Source: Verrucomicrobiota bacterium
GTDB lineage: Bacteria; Verrucomicrobiota; Verrucomicrobiia; Chthoniobacterales; Terrimicrobiaceae
Direction: 5' to 3'
Length of the DNA: 64,000 bases
Assembly: GCA_017305195.1 (NCBI GenBank)
Contig: JAFKMU010000057.1
Span: forward strand, 24,746 to 88,745
The notes below the pieces were generated by a model. It did no database searches. It was not told the DNA's origin and was given only the letters and a program-made list of their open reading frames with translations. Position numbers and translations under genes: made by a program. This document shows, one piece after another, positions 16,658 to 26,546 of the stretch. Each line of letters opens with the position of its first letter. Position 1 is the stretch's first letter.

Positions 16658-18013
16658 ATGCCGGATACCGCTCTCTCCGTTTCCGCCGAACCGCCGCCCG
16701 GCCACTCATCCCGTGATGCCGTGCGGGCCTTTATCGAATCCCACTGGGACGACACCGTCCGATATTCGCCCAACGATGAAGGAACCCTGCTTGGATTGCC
16801 TCATCCGTACACGATCCCCTCGCGCAAGGATGTCTTTCAGGAGATCTACTACTGGGACACCTACTTCACATGCGTCGGTCTCCTGGCCACCGGAAGGCAG
16901 AAACTGGCCATCGACAATACCCGCAACCTCCTCGCGGAGGTCGAGCGGTTTGGCTACGTGCCAAATGGGAACCGGACGTATTACCTCAGCCGCTCCCAGC
17001 CGCCCTATCTCGCTCCGCTCGTCGGCCTCGTGGTCGACGCAACCCAGGACGATGAGCTTCTGGCCGAGGCCATCCCTCTGCTGAAGCGGGAATACGCCTT
17101 CTGGACGCATCAGCGCACGGCCTCGCCGGGGCTGGCCCATCACGGCAGCCACGCCACCCGGGAGCAGCTCATCGAATTTTTCCCCACCGTGCGAGATCGC
17201 CTGGGCCTTCCTGAGGCAACCGCCGAGGAGGATCTGGATTTCGTAAGGCGGGTCATGGCCGAGTGCGAAACCGGCTGGGATATGAACTCCCGCTTCGCCA
17301 AGCGCTGTCCGGACTTCTTTCCCGTCGATCTCAACAGCAACCTCTGGCTCTACGAAACCCTCCTCGCCCGCTGGACCTCCGGAGACGAGAGCGCCCAGTG
17401 GACAGGGCGGGCCCGCCAACGGCTGGACCTGATCAATGCCCTCTGCTGGGATGCGGAGCGCGGCGCGTGGTTTGACTACGATCATGTCAACAAGCGGCGC
17501 TCCACCGTCTGGAATGCCGGAGCACTCCAACCTCTCTGGGCCGGGCTCGCGACACCGGATCAGGCGGCGTCGGTCGTCTCCCGCGCGTTGCCGAGGCTGG
17601 AGTTTGCCCATGGCATCACCGCCACCATTCCGCCGGAGGGTGCGACACCATTTCAATGGGATCATCCCAACATGTGGCCGCCCGTACAGCACATCGCTTA
17701 CCGTGGCCTGGAGCGTTATGGATATACCCACGAAGCGCGCCGTATTGCCGAAAAATATCTCGACTGCATCACCCGGGCTTTCGACATCACCGGTGATCTT
17801 TGGGAAAAATACAACGTGGCCGACGGGTCTCATCTGGCCAGGAATGAAGCCGGGTATTTCAAAAACCCGGTCAACCTCGCGATGGGCGGAGGCGAGATAC
17901 CCGAGGCGGAAACTCCGTCCATGATGGGCTGGACTGCGGGCATCTTCGTCGACGCCCAGGATTTCCTCGCCGGAGGCGGGTATTGGCTCAACCACGTTTG
18001 CCTGGCCCGTTAA
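16658..18013 (+). CDS. treF: GH37 trehalase, cytoplasmic type
   Basis: The 451-residue enzyme lacks a signal peptide. It shows the GH37 trehalase signatures: 'DVFQEIYYWDTYF' (first signature, about residue 52), 'ETGWDMNSRF' carrying the catalytic acid region, 'DHPNMWPPVQHIAYRGLERYG' (second signature) and 'EKYNVADGS'. Trehalases split trehalose into two glucoses. It stands 16 bases before an alpha-glucosidase gene in an apparent operon, so the pair would process imported alpha-glucosides. A predicted LacI-type operator lies upstream. Confidence 0.88.
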   Translation: MPDTALSVSAEPPPGHSSRDAVRAFIESHWDDTVRYSPNDEGTLLGLPHPYTIPSRKDVFQEIYYWDTYFTCVGLLATGRQKLAIDNTRNLLAEVERFGYVPNGNRTYYLSRSQPPYLAPLVGLVVDATQDDELLAEAIPLLKREYAFWTHQRTASPGLAHHGSHATREQLIEFFPTVRDRLGLPEATAEEDLDFVRRVMAECETGWDMNSRFAKRCPDFFPVDLNSNLWLYETLLARWTSGDESAQWTGRARQRLDLINALCWDAERGAWFDYDHVNKRRSTVWNAGALQPLWAGLATPDQAASVVSRALPRLEFAHGITATIPPEGATPFQWDHPNMWPPVQHIAYRGLERYGYTHEARRIAEKYLDCITRAFDITGDLWEKYNVADGSHLARNEAGYFKNPVNLAMGGGEIPEAETPSMMGWTAGIFVDAQDFLAGGGYWLNHVCLAR

Positions 18014-18029
18014 CCCTTCTCCTCTCGTC

Positions 18030-19697
18030 ATGCCATCGCCCTTGGCCGAGTCTCCCGCCTGGTGGAAGGAAGCCGTCTTTTACCAGATCTACCCGAGAAG
18101 CTTCGCCGATTCGAATGGCGACGGCATCGGCGACCTGCCCGGCATCACAAGCAAGCTGGACTACCTCAGACGTCTCGGCGTCGATGGCCTATGGTTGTCC
18201 CCCATCTATGCATCGCCCAACGATGATAATGGCTACGATATCTCCGACTATCTCGCGATCGGGCCGGAGTACGGCACGCTCGACGACTTTCACGCCCTCT
18301 CGCGAGGACTGAAGAAGCGCGGCCTGCGCCTCATCCTCGATCAGGTCCTCAATCATACCTCCGACGAGCACGCCTGGTTCCGTGAGAGCCGAGCCTCGCA
18401 AACCAGCGCAAAACGCGACTGGTATCACTGGCTCGACGCCCCGGCCTTCGACAAGGAAGGACGCCCCGTACCGCCAAACAACTGGCGTTCCGTCTTTGGC
18501 GGTTCGGCCTGGGAGTGGGACACCGCCACCCGCCAGTATTACCTCCACTGTTTCTCCCGGAAGCAGCCGGATCTCAACTGGCGCGTCCCTGATGTCCGAC
18601 GGGCTCTTTACGATGTCCTGAAAACTTGGGCGGGCCGGGGCGCGGATGGCTTTCGTCTCGATGTCATCAACATGATCGCCAAGGCGGAGGGATATCCCGA
18701 CGTGCCGCGGCCCCCGGGAAGCACCGAGCCATTTCTCAACCTCGACGAATACGGCGTCAATCAACCGCCCATTCACGAGTATCTGCGGGAAATGCATCAA
18801 GAGGTCTTCTCCGGGAGCGATCTTTACTCGGTCGGAGAGACGTGGTGGGTGGGAGCGCACAACACCCTCGACTTTACCGGCTACGACCGGCGGGAGCTGA
18901 ACGCCGCCTTCTACTTCTATTTTCACGACTGCACAAGCGGGCGCGAGCATTTCGAAAACTTCCACAAGCTTTATCAGGCCACGCGGGGAAAAAGCTGGCT
19001 CACCGTCACGCTGGGCAATCATGATTCCCGGCGCAGCCTGTCCCGATTCGGAGATGCCGCGAATTTTCGCCACGCCTCGGCCTCTCTTCTGGCCACGTGG
19101 CTGCTCACCCTGCCTGCGACGCCCTTCCTTTTCCAGGGGGAGGAACTCGGCCTTACGGACCACGCTTACCCCACCATCGCCGACTATCGCGACATCCAGA
19201 CGATCAACCGATACCACGAACTGGTCGCAGCCGGGCATCTCGCCGAACAGGCCCTGGCCGAGGTGCGTATCACCAGCCGCGACAATGGACGCGCGCCCCT
19301 TCCCTGGGACTCCTCGTCCGGCGCGGGTTTCAGCACCGCCCCCCCCTGGCTCCCCATCGCCGAAGCCCACCGGCCTTTTCATGCCGCCGGGCAGATTCAT
19401 GATCCCGGCTCCATCTACACGGCGTACTCCCGGTTGCTCGCCCTGCGCAAACGGATGCGGTCTCTCGTCTACGGCGACTTCATTCCCCTCGCCGATCCGG
19501 GTCAGGTTCTCTCCTATCAGCGGGGCGCATGGGAAAACCACCCGGCCGTCCGCGTCGTGCTGAACTGGGGCTCATCTCCGCAACCCTGGCCGTGCGATCC
19601 GCCTGCCGCTCCGGCCCTCCTTCACGCCAACCACGGCGGTGTTGACTATTCCCATCTTCGCCCCTGGGAGGCGGTGATTTTCGTCGCGCCCGAATAG
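18030..19697 (+). CDS. GH13 alpha-glucosidase / oligo-1,6-glucosidase
   Basis: The 555-residue enzyme starts with the GH13 hallmark 'WWKEAVFYQIYPRSFADSNGDGIGDLPGI'. The catalytic residues are visible in order: 'DGFRLDVIN' (nucleophile Asp, about residue 210), 'SVGETWW' (acid/base Glu, about 268) and 'LGNHDSRR' (Asp, about 330). Region I is 'LILDQVLNHTS'. No signal peptide is seen, so it is intracellular and hydrolyses alpha-linked gluco-oligosaccharides. It is co-transcribed with the trehalase gene and convergent with the MFS transporter gene. Confidence 0.9.
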   Translation: MPSPLAESPAWWKEAVFYQIYPRSFADSNGDGIGDLPGITSKLDYLRRLGVDGLWLSPIYASPNDDNGYDISDYLAIGPEYGTLDDFHALSRGLKKRGLRLILDQVLNHTSDEHAWFRESRASQTSAKRDWYHWLDAPAFDKEGRPVPPNNWRSVFGGSAWEWDTATRQYYLHCFSRKQPDLNWRVPDVRRALYDVLKTWAGRGADGFRLDVINMIAKAEGYPDVPRPPGSTEPFLNLDEYGVNQPPIHEYLREMHQEVFSGSDLYSVGETWWVGAHNTLDFTGYDRRELNAAFYFYFHDCTSGREHFENFHKLYQATRGKSWLTVTLGNHDSRRSLSRFGDAANFRHASASLLATWLLTLPATPFLFQGEELGLTDHAYPTIADYRDIQTINRYHELVAAGHLAEQALAEVRITSRDNGRAPLPWDSSSGAGFSTAPPWLPIAEAHRPFHAAGQIHDPGSIYTAYSRLLALRKRMRSLVYGDFIPLADPGQVLSYQRGAWENHPAVRVVLNWGSSPQPWPCDPPAAPALLHANHGGVDYSHLRPWEAVIFVAPE

Positions 19698-19754
19698 CCC
19701 AAGGGCGCAGCGCCTCAGAGAGATTCCCCGAAAAATGACTCGCGGTGAACGAAT

Positions 19755-21158
19755 CTATTCCGGTGCAACATAGCCCTTGGGCCCGCCCAGGCTCATGAAG
19801 CGCACATACACGCCGATCGCGGCCAGCAGCGCGATGAGAGCCATCACGCAGCCCGAGGTGAACGTGTGATAATACGCATTGCCGGTCGCATCGATGAGGC
19901 CGCCCACCATCGGCCCCACGGCCATCGAGCCGAGCGAACCCACAATCCCCGAGGCGCTGGCAAACTGCGCATACCGGCTGCGAGGAAAGAGCCGGGCCCC
20001 CAGCGAAGCCCCCACGGTGAAATAGCATCCCGACAGCACGCCATGCAGGACCAGGGCGATGGCAAACGTCTCGGGCGAACGGGCATTCAGAGCGCCCCAC
20101 CCGGTCACCAAGGCATACCCAAGCAGGCTCGCGATGCACATTCTCAGCGGATGAAAGACATCCGCCAGCCACCCGAGGGGATAGGCCAGGATGAGCGAGA
20201 TCAGGAAGGTCAGCGCGAGGCATTTCCCATATGCATCCATGCTCATCCCCAGGCTGTTGGCATATGGGATCATGAAGATGTTCACCGGCATGAAGACCAG
20301 CGCGGCCGCCATCATCATCACGAAGAGGCCGACATAATACGGGCGGCGGAAACACTCGCGGAAATAGGTCTTCACCTCGACCAGCGGATGAGTGCCGGCC
20401 CGGGTCTCGGGTGGAGGATACTGCCCCTCCTTCACCTTGAGACACACCCAGTAAAACGAGAGCCCGTAGAAGAACCCGATGATGACCAGGATCACCGTGT
20501 AGTACGTCTCCACCTTGCCGAGAATGCAGAAGTTGAAGATCATGCCGTCCACGAGGCTCACCGCGCGGAAGAGCCCATAAAATCGCCCGAGGAACTGCTG
20601 CGGAACGACATCGTTGATCAGCCCGCCAAAGATCGCCATCGCCGCGATGGTGGCAAACTCAAAGATCGCCCAAAACACCCCGAAGCAGATCACCGCGACA
20701 AGGATCTCGCTCTGGCCGGGGAAATGCCCGTGGACCCAGCGGGCCACATGGGGGGTGACTCCGAGTCCGATCATGCCTGCGGCCGCGATCGGCGTCGTAA
20801 CGAGGAGGAATGGTATCCGCCGCCCTCGGGGCCCGCGATGGCGGTCCGACTTTACGCTGATGATCGGCCCCAGAATAAGTCCGACCAGCGAGGGGAACGA
20901 ACTGATCAGCAGGGCGAAAAGAAAATTCGGGACGTCCAGATGCTTGAGATACCACTGGGCCATCGGCCCGACGGAGCGGTCCCTCATCGACCAGGAGAAA
21001 TCTCCCAGCAGCAGCAGAAAAAACAACACGACCAGGCCGCCCGCCGTATATCGCAGCGTGCCGACCCGCCAGACCTTCTCTCCCGTCGCGGCTCGCTCCG
21101 TGGCCGCATCATCCGGCGAGACTTCGCCCGGGCCGGACGGTTGCGAGACCTGGGACAT
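19755..21158 (-). CDS. MFS sugar transporter
   Basis: The ATG at 21158 gives 467 residues with about 12 membrane segments and the loop motif 'SVKSDRHRGPRGRRIPF' between helices 2 and 3, typical of GPH/SLC45-like sugar symporters of the major facilitator superfamily. Substrate cannot be read from the sequence; the neighbouring trehalase and alpha-glucosidase make a disaccharide plausible. It follows the small secreted-protein gene by 33 bases on the same strand. Confidence 0.82.
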   Translation of the reverse strand: MSQVSQPSGPGEVSPDDAATERAATGEKVWRVGTLRYTAGGLVVLFFLLLLGDFSWSMRDRSVGPMAQWYLKHLDVPNFLFALLISSFPSLVGLILGPIISVKSDRHRGPRGRRIPFLLVTTPIAAAGMIGLGVTPHVARWVHGHFPGQSEILVAVICFGVFWAIFEFATIAAMAIFGGLINDVVPQQFLGRFYGLFRAVSLVDGMIFNFCILGKVETYYTVILVIIGFFYGLSFYWVCLKVKEGQYPPPETRAGTHPLVEVKTYFRECFRRPYYVGLFVMMMAAALVFMPVNIFMIPYANSLGMSMDAYGKCLALTFLISLILAYPLGWLADVFHPLRMCIASLLGYALVTGWGALNARSPETFAIALVLHGVLSGCYFTVGASLGARLFPRSRYAQFASASGIVGSLGSMAVGPMVGGLIDATGNAYYHTFTSGCVMALIALLAAIGVYVRFMSLGGPKGYVAPE

Positions 21159-21191
21159 CGTACTTTGGCGCAAAGACTCGTCGCGATTCCC

Positions 21192-21875
21192 TTACTGGGA
21201 GGAAATCTCCAGCCCTGCGACAGAGGCCTCGAAATATCCTGCGGCGGGACGGCGCACCGCCTTGAGGACGAAGTACGGCGACACACCCTGCCAGAGCGAC
21301 AGGTCGACCTTGTCTCCGATCTCTCCAGTAAATTCCTGGTCGCCCGAGCCGTCCTTGATCTTCACCACGATCTTTTCCCGGTTCAGGGACAACACGATCT
21401 CGGATACGGGAAGGATCACTTTGCCCGCCACCAGGTCCACCGGCGCCGCATTCTCTCCTCCTCCGCCACGAGGGCTGGCCACATTGAAGGAGCCATCACC
21501 GTTCAGGCAGAATCTCACGTACGCCGAAGAGGTCGTCTCCAGAGCCTTGTCCGTGCTCAGGAGGATGACAAAGGCTTTCTTCGCATCCGGTGCGTCACCG
21601 CCAAATTCGATCCCCGAAACCCGGATCTGCAATGGATGTTCCGTAAAGTTCAGCGCATCGGAGGGCTCCGTCGTAAGCAAAACTCCGTTGGCATACCCTC
21701 CTTCATCACCGGCCGCTTTCAGCAACAGTTTATCTCCGAGCACCTGCACAGCTCCCTGCGTTTTCCACCCCGGCGTTTTCGGCAGATCGACGATGGATTC
21801 GGAAAAAACCGGCTGACCCGCAAATGCCGAGCTGGCAGCGAGCGAAAAAGCAATCAACAAGGGACGCATGTTCAT
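21192..21875 (-). CDS. Secreted protein of unknown function
   Basis: A strong AGGAGG ribosome-binding site lies 10 bases before the ATG at 21875, which decides the start. The 227-residue product has a signal peptide ending 'SSAFA' and a beta-rich mature part ('PLQIRVSGIEFGGDAPDAKKAFVILLSTD'), resembling a jelly-roll or concanavalin-like domain. Family not recognised. It is probably transcribed with the MFS gene downstream. Confidence 0.7.
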   Translation of the reverse strand: MNMRPLLIAFSLAASSAFAGQPVFSESIVDLPKTPGWKTQGAVQVLGDKLLLKAAGDEGGYANGVLLTTEPSDALNFTEHPLQIRVSGIEFGGDAPDAKKAFVILLSTDKALETTSSAYVRFCLNGDGSFNVASPRGGGGENAAPVDLVAGKVILPVSEIVLSLNREKIVVKIKDGSGDQEFTGEIGDKVDLSLWQGVSPYFVLKAVRRPAAGYFEASVAGLEISSQ

Positions 21876-21995
21876 AAGGGGTGTACCTCCTAAAGGGGGG
21901 GAAGAGATTTCCTGACTCTTAGCCCATTCCCGGGCGGGAACGCAACAAGGCAGACGCGAACGATCCCCCGTCCCGCTCACTGCTCTGCCTTGATG

Positions 21996-22007
21996 TCAAA
22001 TCACTGA
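21996..22007 (-). promoter_or_regulatory. Weak match to the local LacI-type operator
   Basis: TCAAATCACTGA keeps the TCAA half and three of four bases of the TTGA half. It lies about 120 bases upstream of the small secreted-protein gene. It may be chance. Confidence 0.25.
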
Positions 22008-22016
22008 TGGGTTCTC

Positions 22017-23345
22017 CTATACCGTGCGGCGGCGGAGGCGGAAAGCGATCAGGGCGACACCCAGCGCACCCAGGGCAATCGTCGACGGCTCCGGCACTGC
22101 GGTGAACGAAAGCACGCCTGCGTTGCTCAGAGATGCGGTGTAGTTGGCTGAGTCGTAACCGGTAAAGGTCAGATTCGAGAATGACCCGCTGCTGAATCCC
22201 GAGAAGAGCGCGTAGGTATTCGCATAGCTGAACCCAACTCCGAGCGTGAAAGCGAGAGTCGTATCCGCGAGGCTGAATGCGCCCGTTCCCGACCCGGCGA
22301 TCTGGTCTGTGCCCGTGCCCAGGTCAAACTTGATCACTCCGCCGGTGGTCGCAAGATTCTGATTCACCGACAGCGTGAATTTGCCCGGAGCCGTACCACG
22401 GATGTCGATGATGCCCGCGCTCATCGAAACCATACCAGCGCCGAGTTTGATATCCGCCGCGTTGCTCTGCAGCGTCCCGCCGCTCACCGTCACGGATGAT
22501 GTGTTGTTCAAGCTCCCTGCCAGGAGGAGCGTGCCGGAGGAAACTGTCGTCGTCCCATTGTAGTTCAGGTTTGATCCGCCCAGGGTCTGCGTGCCTGCCC
22601 CGGCGATTACCACGCTCAATGCGGTCGAGCTGTTCAAGCTGCCGGTATACGCGGTGGTCGTCCCGGATTTTGTCCGGATCGTCAGCACATTTCCCGTCGT
22701 GGTCGCGCTCACCGTGCCGCTGCCGGAAAGCCCGGCAATCTCCTGGGTGATGTTATTCTTGGCGATACGGAACGTTGTTCCCGAGGACATGTTAAGCGTG
22801 GTTGTCACCGGCAGCGCATTGCTCACGTTGTCGGACAACACATACGCCGTCCCGGACAGGGTCGTATCCCCGGTGTAGTCGGCCGCCACCTTGACATTCA
22901 ACCGCCCCTGGTTGTTGACCGTGCCGGTACTGCTATAGGAAAGCCCGTGATTTCCCGTCAGCTTGGCAAAGAGGTCAATGCTGCCGCTGCTGCCGGAAAC
23001 ACCTGCCGTCGAGATGTTCTGCACATCCAGCGTCCCCGCCCCGTTGAGAACCATCGTCGCTCCGCCATTGGTGGTCAGGGTGCCGGTCACGATATTGGTC
23101 GTTAGGGTGACGGTCGCCCCCGCCCCGAATGGGTTGAAGTAAGCGGTATTGCCACTTCCATTGACCCAGGCCGTTGTCGATGCGCCGTCATTCCAGTTTG
23201 CCGTGGTCAGGTCCCAATTGCCGCCGGTCGTGGGAACCCAGGAATAAGTGTCCGCAACGGCGGTGTGGGCCGCCAGCGCCGAAGCGCCAGCCAGCGTATA
23301 AAGAAGGTGTCTCGCGAAGCGATGAGTGAGGGGTGCTTTTTTCAT
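22017..23345 (-). CDS. Autotransporter-type beta-repeat protein with PEP-CTERM anchor
   Basis: The 442-residue protein has a signal peptide (to about residue 31, 'AVADT') and a Ser/Thr/Gly-rich mature part of autotransporter-associated beta-strand repeats ('GNWDLTTANWNDG', 'TTTVSSGTLLLAGSLNNTSSVTVSGGTL'). The end is a classical PEP-CTERM signal: 'VPEPSTIALGALGVALIAFRLRRR', that is PEP, a membrane helix and a basic tail. Such proteins are sorted to the cell surface by exosortase in Verrucomicrobiota and relatives. A predicted LacI operator lies 71 bases upstream. The 220 bases between this gene and the deacetylase gene hold only that site. Confidence 0.9.
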   Translation of the reverse strand: MKKAPLTHRFARHLLYTLAGASALAAHTAVADTYSWVPTTGGNWDLTTANWNDGASTTAWVNGSGNTAYFNPFGAGATVTLTTNIVTGTLTTNGGATMVLNGAGTLDVQNISTAGVSGSSGSIDLFAKLTGNHGLSYSSTGTVNNQGRLNVKVAADYTGDTTLSGTAYVLSDNVSNALPVTTTLNMSSGTTFRIAKNNITQEIAGLSGSGTVSATTTGNVLTIRTKSGTTTAYTGSLNSSTALSVVIAGAGTQTLGGSNLNYNGTTTVSSGTLLLAGSLNNTSSVTVSGGTLQSNAADIKLGAGMVSMSAGIIDIRGTAPGKFTLSVNQNLATTGGVIKFDLGTGTDQIAGSGTGAFSLADTTLAFTLGVGFSYANTYALFSGFSSGSFSNLTFTGYDSANYTASLSNAGVLSFTAVPEPSTIALGALGVALIAFRLRRRTV

Positions 23346-23416
23346 GGTGGGGTATTAGGATTGGGGACGGAGAAAAATCTGGTTATTCCGCCCGGAAGCC
23401 GCAAGGCGGCCCGTAG

Positions 23417-23428
23417 TCAAACTGTTGA
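23417..23428 (-). promoter_or_regulatory. Predicted LacI-family operator before the PEP-CTERM gene
   Basis: TCAAACTGTTGA, flanked to GTCAAACTGTTGAC, lies 71 bases upstream of the start codon at 23345. It is the best copy of the motif repeated across 16.5-30 kb. Confidence 0.6.
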
Positions 23429-23565
23429 CAAAACCGCGAAATTCATGAACAGCCGATCCCCAATTCCGCTTCCCGGAGACTATTAGCGAACGAAAGCTTC
23501 CGGCGTTTCCCGGAACGAATGCCTCTCCCCGCACGACCCGAGCCTCCCGGTCCTGGCGAGAAGCC

Positions 23566-25005
23566 TTACTGGCCCGAGGCGGCCGCGCCGACAGGGGTCG
23601 AATCAGACACGCGCTCGATGGAGACATCGTCCACAAAGACGCGCCCGACTCCGCTATCGACCAGGAGGCAGACGTTCACTTTCTCCACGTTTGCAGCCAT
23701 CTCAAAGACGCCCTCGATCCTGGTCCAGGTGCGGGGAACCTCCTGCCCCGCCAGCACCGAAGGACTGTCCCCGCCCATGCCATTGAAGCCGAGAAAATAC
23801 ATGCCGCTGTTGCTGAAGCCGGGCCCGAACATCGAGATGCGCAGCAGGAATCCCGGTGTCTTCGACGACGCAACAAAGTCGTCCCCGGCACGCACCCACG
23901 CCGAAACCCGATACTTTTGCCCGGCGGCAAAGCTGGCGCTCTTGAGATACTGCAGCACCGCGTATCGGGACGGTCCTGCGGAAGACAGTTCCATCGCTCC
24001 GCTGCCGGCATGCGCCTTGTCGGCCACGACCTGAAACTGGCAGGCGGCCGAGGCCGACTTCGCCGGGTCGTAGAGAGACCAGCCCCGGCTGCCGTTTTCG
24101 AAATCGCCATTCGTCAGGAGGTTCTCCGAGAGCGGCGGAGGTTCCGCGGCGGGCGGAGTCGCCTCGCCGCCCCCCGGCTTCTTGTTAGCCGCAGGCAGGA
24201 TCGTCACCTGAAGCGAGCCGGGCTGGCGCGTCTTCAGGTACTCCGATGGAGTGGTAAACACCACCCCCTGCGATTGCAGATACTCCACCAGCTTCTGGAA
24301 CTCGGCGAAACGCTCGTCCGTCCATTGGTTGGGATGCCCCTGGATCACGAAGCAATCGCGCGTACCCGCCATCACCTCGTAGTCATGCCTGACCTTTTGG
24401 GGATTGGGGACGAAGAGCGGAGCCTCGATGTTCATCTCCGTGCGGTCCAGGATCAGAGCCTGGGGCAGGTCGGCGGCATCCTTGGGATTTCCGTAAAGCA
24501 CGACCTTGATATCCGGATCTGCCGCGAGAGCCTGCACCGTCGCCGCGTCCGTCTTGTTGAAAGGCGCTCCGAACGCCGCAAAGGGCGCTCCCAGGATCCG
24601 CCTCGCGAGCTGCTGGCTTTTCGCGATGTGCTCCTTTTGCTGTTCGAGAGACGGCCCGCTGAACTCCCACACATCCTTGCCGTCCTCCTTCCACTGCTTG
24701 TGGTCGTAGCCATGAAGCCAGAACTCGACCAGGCCCGTCTGCTGTACTTCCTTGAGCCAGTCATAGTAGGCCTGTTTACCGCTCTCGAGCGAAACGCAAA
24801 TGATGCCCGCCGAGGCTTTGATGTTCCTGCCCTTCAAGTACTCGAAAGTACGCCTCCACTGCGGAGTGCCGTTCGTCACGTCATCGAGCTTGAGAATCAC
24901 GTAGGTCGTGGTGATCGCGGGCGTCTCAGCCGACGCGGCGACGCCGGGGAGTCCTGCCGAAAGTAACGTGGCCGCAAACAGCCGGGCGAACAGTGGATTT
25001 TTCAT
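23566..25005 (-). CDS. Secreted polysaccharide deacetylase-like protein with C-terminal carbohydrate-binding domain
   Basis: The start at 25005 puts a typical signal peptide first; an ATG 24 bases upstream (25029) is an alternative. The product has 479 residues. After the signal comes a NodB-like fold ('TTTYVILKLDDVTNGTPQW', the LDD strand; 'FWLHGYDHKQW', the metal-binding His region; 'CFVIQGHPNQWTDE'). A proline-rich linker and a jelly-roll CBM-type domain follow ('ENLLTNGDFENGSRGWSLYD', ending 'GRVFVDDVSIERV'). It is probably active on extracellular polysaccharide, but whether it is a true deacetylase is unproven because the metal-binding triad is diverged. Confidence 0.75.
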   Translation of the reverse strand: MKNPLFARLFAATLLSAGLPGVAASAETPAITTTYVILKLDDVTNGTPQWRRTFEYLKGRNIKASAGIICVSLESGKQAYYDWLKEVQQTGLVEFWLHGYDHKQWKEDGKDVWEFSGPSLEQQKEHIAKSQQLARRILGAPFAAFGAPFNKTDAATVQALAADPDIKVVLYGNPKDAADLPQALILDRTEMNIEAPLFVPNPQKVRHDYEVMAGTRDCFVIQGHPNQWTDERFAEFQKLVEYLQSQGVVFTTPSEYLKTRQPGSLQVTILPAANKKPGGGEATPPAAEPPPLSENLLTNGDFENGSRGWSLYDPAKSASAACQFQVVADKAHAGSGAMELSSAGPSRYAVLQYLKSASFAAGQKYRVSAWVRAGDDFVASSKTPGFLLRISMFGPGFSNSGMYFLGFNGMGGDSPSVLAGQEVPRTWTRIEGVFEMAANVEKVNVCLLVDSGVGRVFVDDVSIERVSDSTPVGAAASGQ

Positions 25006-25071
25006 ATCTTGGGGAATCTGGGAACTCATTCACTTTTGCATATCCTGAAAAATGCAAAAGGAGCGGCTCGC

Positions 25072-25083
25072 TCAAACCATTGA
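25072..25083 (-). promoter_or_regulatory. Predicted LacI-family operator before the deacetylase-like gene
   Basis: TCAAACCATTGA lies 67 bases upstream of the start at 25005 and keeps both TCAA and TTGA half-sites of the regional motif. Confidence 0.5.
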
Positions 25084-25121
25084 GCTATTTTATCGGTAAA
25101 CCGCCGCCGGAATCGGGAACG

Positions 25122-26534
25122 CTAGTCTCCGGTGATGGCTGGCGCTGCGGCATGCCAGCCGTCGGCCTTGCCATTGCTCTGCTGAACCCGGGCGACAAAG
25201 TCATCATACGGCTCGTCGGTGATTTTGAGCAGTCCGTAGTTCGAGTTCTCTCCGTCAAAGCGCCCCTCGGCCGGCTCGTCGACATGCTTGAACCAATGAT
25301 AGCCAACCACCGCCGGATGGGACATGAGGGACTGCACGTACTTTGCATACGCCGCCGCGCGTTCGGGTTGATTGCCCACCTTCGGCCCGGCGCCCTTGGT
25401 GTTGGGGAGGCCGGAATCAGTGGCGCGAAAGGCAAACTCGCCGACCAGCAGCGGACGCCCATAGGCGGCATATCGCTCCGCCGCGCCCTTCGGATCGGTG
25501 GTGTAGCTGTTGAATGAAATCACATCCGAGTGACGGGCTGCGGCCTCAAGCACTGGCTTCGCCGGGGTGTAGGCAAACCGGCAGCCAAATACCATGTGGT
25601 TTGGCGCGGCGGCGCGCACCGCCTGCTCCGTCACCGCGAAATATCGCTCGGCCAGCAATCCGAGAAAGGCATCGCAATCCGCCATGTACTGCCTGCGCCT
25701 GTCCTCGCTCCCGTCGGCGGCGCGGTCGATCTCCTGATTTTGCTTTGCCTTGTCCTTGTGCGGGAAGGGATTGGCGATTCCCCGGGCATCCGCGAGCTCC
25801 TCCCAGGAGGCCGCGCCGGTCTTCCACACTTCGTTGAACGCGGCCACGTTGGCATAACGCTTGCCCAGCATCTCCATGGCGGCCTTGCGACCCGGGGAAT
25901 CCTTCGATCCATTGAGAAAACTGACGAGCAGCTCATCCTGGCTGCGCCAGTCCGGCCCCCAGCGCAACTCATTGTCGATAAACCAGCCCAGGATATTCGG
26001 GTCCGCCGCCTGGGGGGTGCATACCCGCGAGGCCTTCTCGCGTGCAAACGTCTCAAAATCCGGACTGAAGACATCCGGGAACACGCCCATTTCCCAGGCG
26101 CTCTTTTTCCCTCCCTCCACCTCGATCTGCTCCCGTGCAAAGTCCGCCGCGATATTCAGGATGGGAGTGCGGGCGAGGCTGCGGCCGTATTTATCCGCGC
26201 CCCCCAGGCCATCATCACACCATGCGCCGAGGGTGTTGAAATTCCAGTCGAGGAGCTGGGTCGCCTTCGCGGCGCGCCAGGCTTCGACCGAGGCGTATTT
26301 TTTTGCATTGGCCTCTCCATAAAGAGACGGCCCGACGCCCAGGATCTTGTCCGGAGCGTAATTCGCGGCGCAGACTCCCTTGGAGACGAACAAATCGCCC
26401 TGCGGCGTAATCATCCACCAGCGACCGTCTCTTTTCTCCGTGTGAAAGAAGCCGGTAGCCTCCGCATGACCCGTACATACCGGCATCTGGCAGGATAATC
26501 CGGCCATCGCAACAATCCAAAGGGGAGATCGCAT
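25122..26534 (-). CDS. Secreted clan GH-A glycoside hydrolase, agarase-like
   Basis: The 470-residue protein has a signal peptide ending near 'TGHA'. The sequence carries the two carboxylates of clan GH-A TIM-barrel hydrolases: the acid/base in 'GWFIDNELRWG' (an NE motif) and the nucleophile in 'LLVGEFAFRA'. 'HTEKRDGRWWMITPQGDLFVSKGVC' at the N-terminus and 'YHWFKHVDEP' near the end are typical of GH50/agarase-like enzymes, but the exact family and substrate are uncertain. It lies 12 bases after the sialate O-acetylesterase gene, in an operon. Confidence 0.75.
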   Translation of the reverse strand: MRSPLWIVAMAGLSCQMPVCTGHAEATGFFHTEKRDGRWWMITPQGDLFVSKGVCAANYAPDKILGVGPSLYGEANAKKYASVEAWRAAKATQLLDWNFNTLGAWCDDGLGGADKYGRSLARTPILNIAADFAREQIEVEGGKKSAWEMGVFPDVFSPDFETFAREKASRVCTPQAADPNILGWFIDNELRWGPDWRSQDELLVSFLNGSKDSPGRKAAMEMLGKRYANVAAFNEVWKTGAASWEELADARGIANPFPHKDKAKQNQEIDRAADGSEDRRRQYMADCDAFLGLLAERYFAVTEQAVRAAAPNHMVFGCRFAYTPAKPVLEAAARHSDVISFNSYTTDPKGAAERYAAYGRPLLVGEFAFRATDSGLPNTKGAGPKVGNQPERAAAYAKYVQSLMSHPAVVGYHWFKHVDEPAEGRFDGENSNYGLLKITDEPYDDFVARVQQSNGKADGWHAAAPAITGD

Positions 26535-26546
26535 AGCGGGCTATGC

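Noticed and set aside
19866..21893. 675-codon plus-strand frame opposite the MFS gene
   Set aside because: Composition rich in Arg, His and Gln, typical of an antisense frame; the MFS protein on the other strand is clear.
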